Source of the DNA: Tenacibaculum skagerrakense
GTDB lineage: Bacteria; Bacteroidota; Bacteroidia; Flavobacteriales; Flavobacteriaceae
Direction of reading: 5' to 3'
Length of the DNA stretch: 64,000 bases
NCBI RefSeq assembly: GCF_004345825.1
Contig: NZ_SLXM01000011.1
Coordinates: forward strand, 30,068-94,067
Below are positions 63,946 through 64,000 of this stretch, piece after piece. The position numbers and the translations under genes are program-made. Within the stretch, counting starts at the first letter, position 1. The number at the start of each line of letters is the position of its first letter. The notes under the pieces are model-generated. The model did no database searches. It was not told where the DNA came from and worked only from the letters and a program-made list of their open reading frames with translations.

Positions 63946-64000
63946 CATCCGCTTTCAGAAATGAAACGAAAAAAGTTCTAGAGATTTTGGAATAACAATT

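Overview
The window is AT-rich, densely packed DNA from a member of the Bacteroidota, most probably a marine Flavobacteriaceae of the Tenacibaculum/Polaribacter type. The evidence is gliding genes gldF and gldG, many lipoproteins and TonB-type outer-membrane proteins, families such as DUF2911, DUF4294 and DUF4212, and repeated use of the Bacteroidota promoter TTG-N(17-23)-TAnnTTTG in place of -35/-10 boxes. Starts are mostly preceded by A-rich DNA rather than Shine-Dalgarno sequences. No tRNA, rRNA, CRISPR array, prophage or complete insertion sequence was found. The species assignment is inference.

Left part (1-24.5 kb): a partial meaB; an ECF sigma factor operon with a membrane partner and an exported Pro/Met-tract protein; cysS-yidD-lgt; a leftward block with an S41 peptidase, a 7TM-AraC regulator, a GH2 beta-mannosidase, a TonB-dependent receptor and an M23 peptidase; a small coiled-coil protein, zapA, a probable 6S RNA and rny; a DEAD-box helicase whose mRNA leader can fold in two mutually exclusive ways; a thioredoxin-like lipoprotein; an ABC-F ATPase with one intact and one degenerate ATP site; and divergent oxyR/dps.

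Middle (24.7-42.4 kb): a collagen-like/PhoX-like lipoprotein next to a di-haem cytochrome c peroxidase, a DUF6503-type lipoprotein, a sodium:solute symporter preceded by an unlisted 34-codon membrane peptide, a hotdog-fold protein, a DUF2911 protein, a NIP-like aquaporin that looks leaderless, an epimerase gene flanked by two ACTG-heptamer arrays, gldFG, an outer-membrane barrel, a SAM hydrolase with a monooxygenase-like gene, phoH, purC, a fasciclin protein and two unknowns.

Acetate module (42.5-54.4 kb): an IS1 InsA-like zinc-ribbon/HTH protein behind a 19-bp tandem repeat, a porin, DUF4212 plus an acetate-type symporter, a small membrane protein, a CrbS-like SLC5-STAC-histidine kinase, a receiver-only response regulator, another small membrane protein and acs. 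A DnaQ-like exonuclease and a cNMP/CBS/DUF294 protein converge on it. Together they would import acetate or a similar small acid, sense it and activate it to acetyl-CoA. How the receiver reaches DNA is the main open question, and the InsA-like protein is the local DNA-binding candidate.

Right end (54.5-64 kb): a molybdenum hydroxylase pair (iorAB-like), pyruvate carboxylase, a serine-palmitoyltransferase-like enzyme, a DUF4294 protein, then about 840 bases without a gene. The last 340 of these carry three tandem promoter units with a shared leader motif, which suggests that a strongly expressed stable-RNA (rRNA) operon begins just beyond the window.
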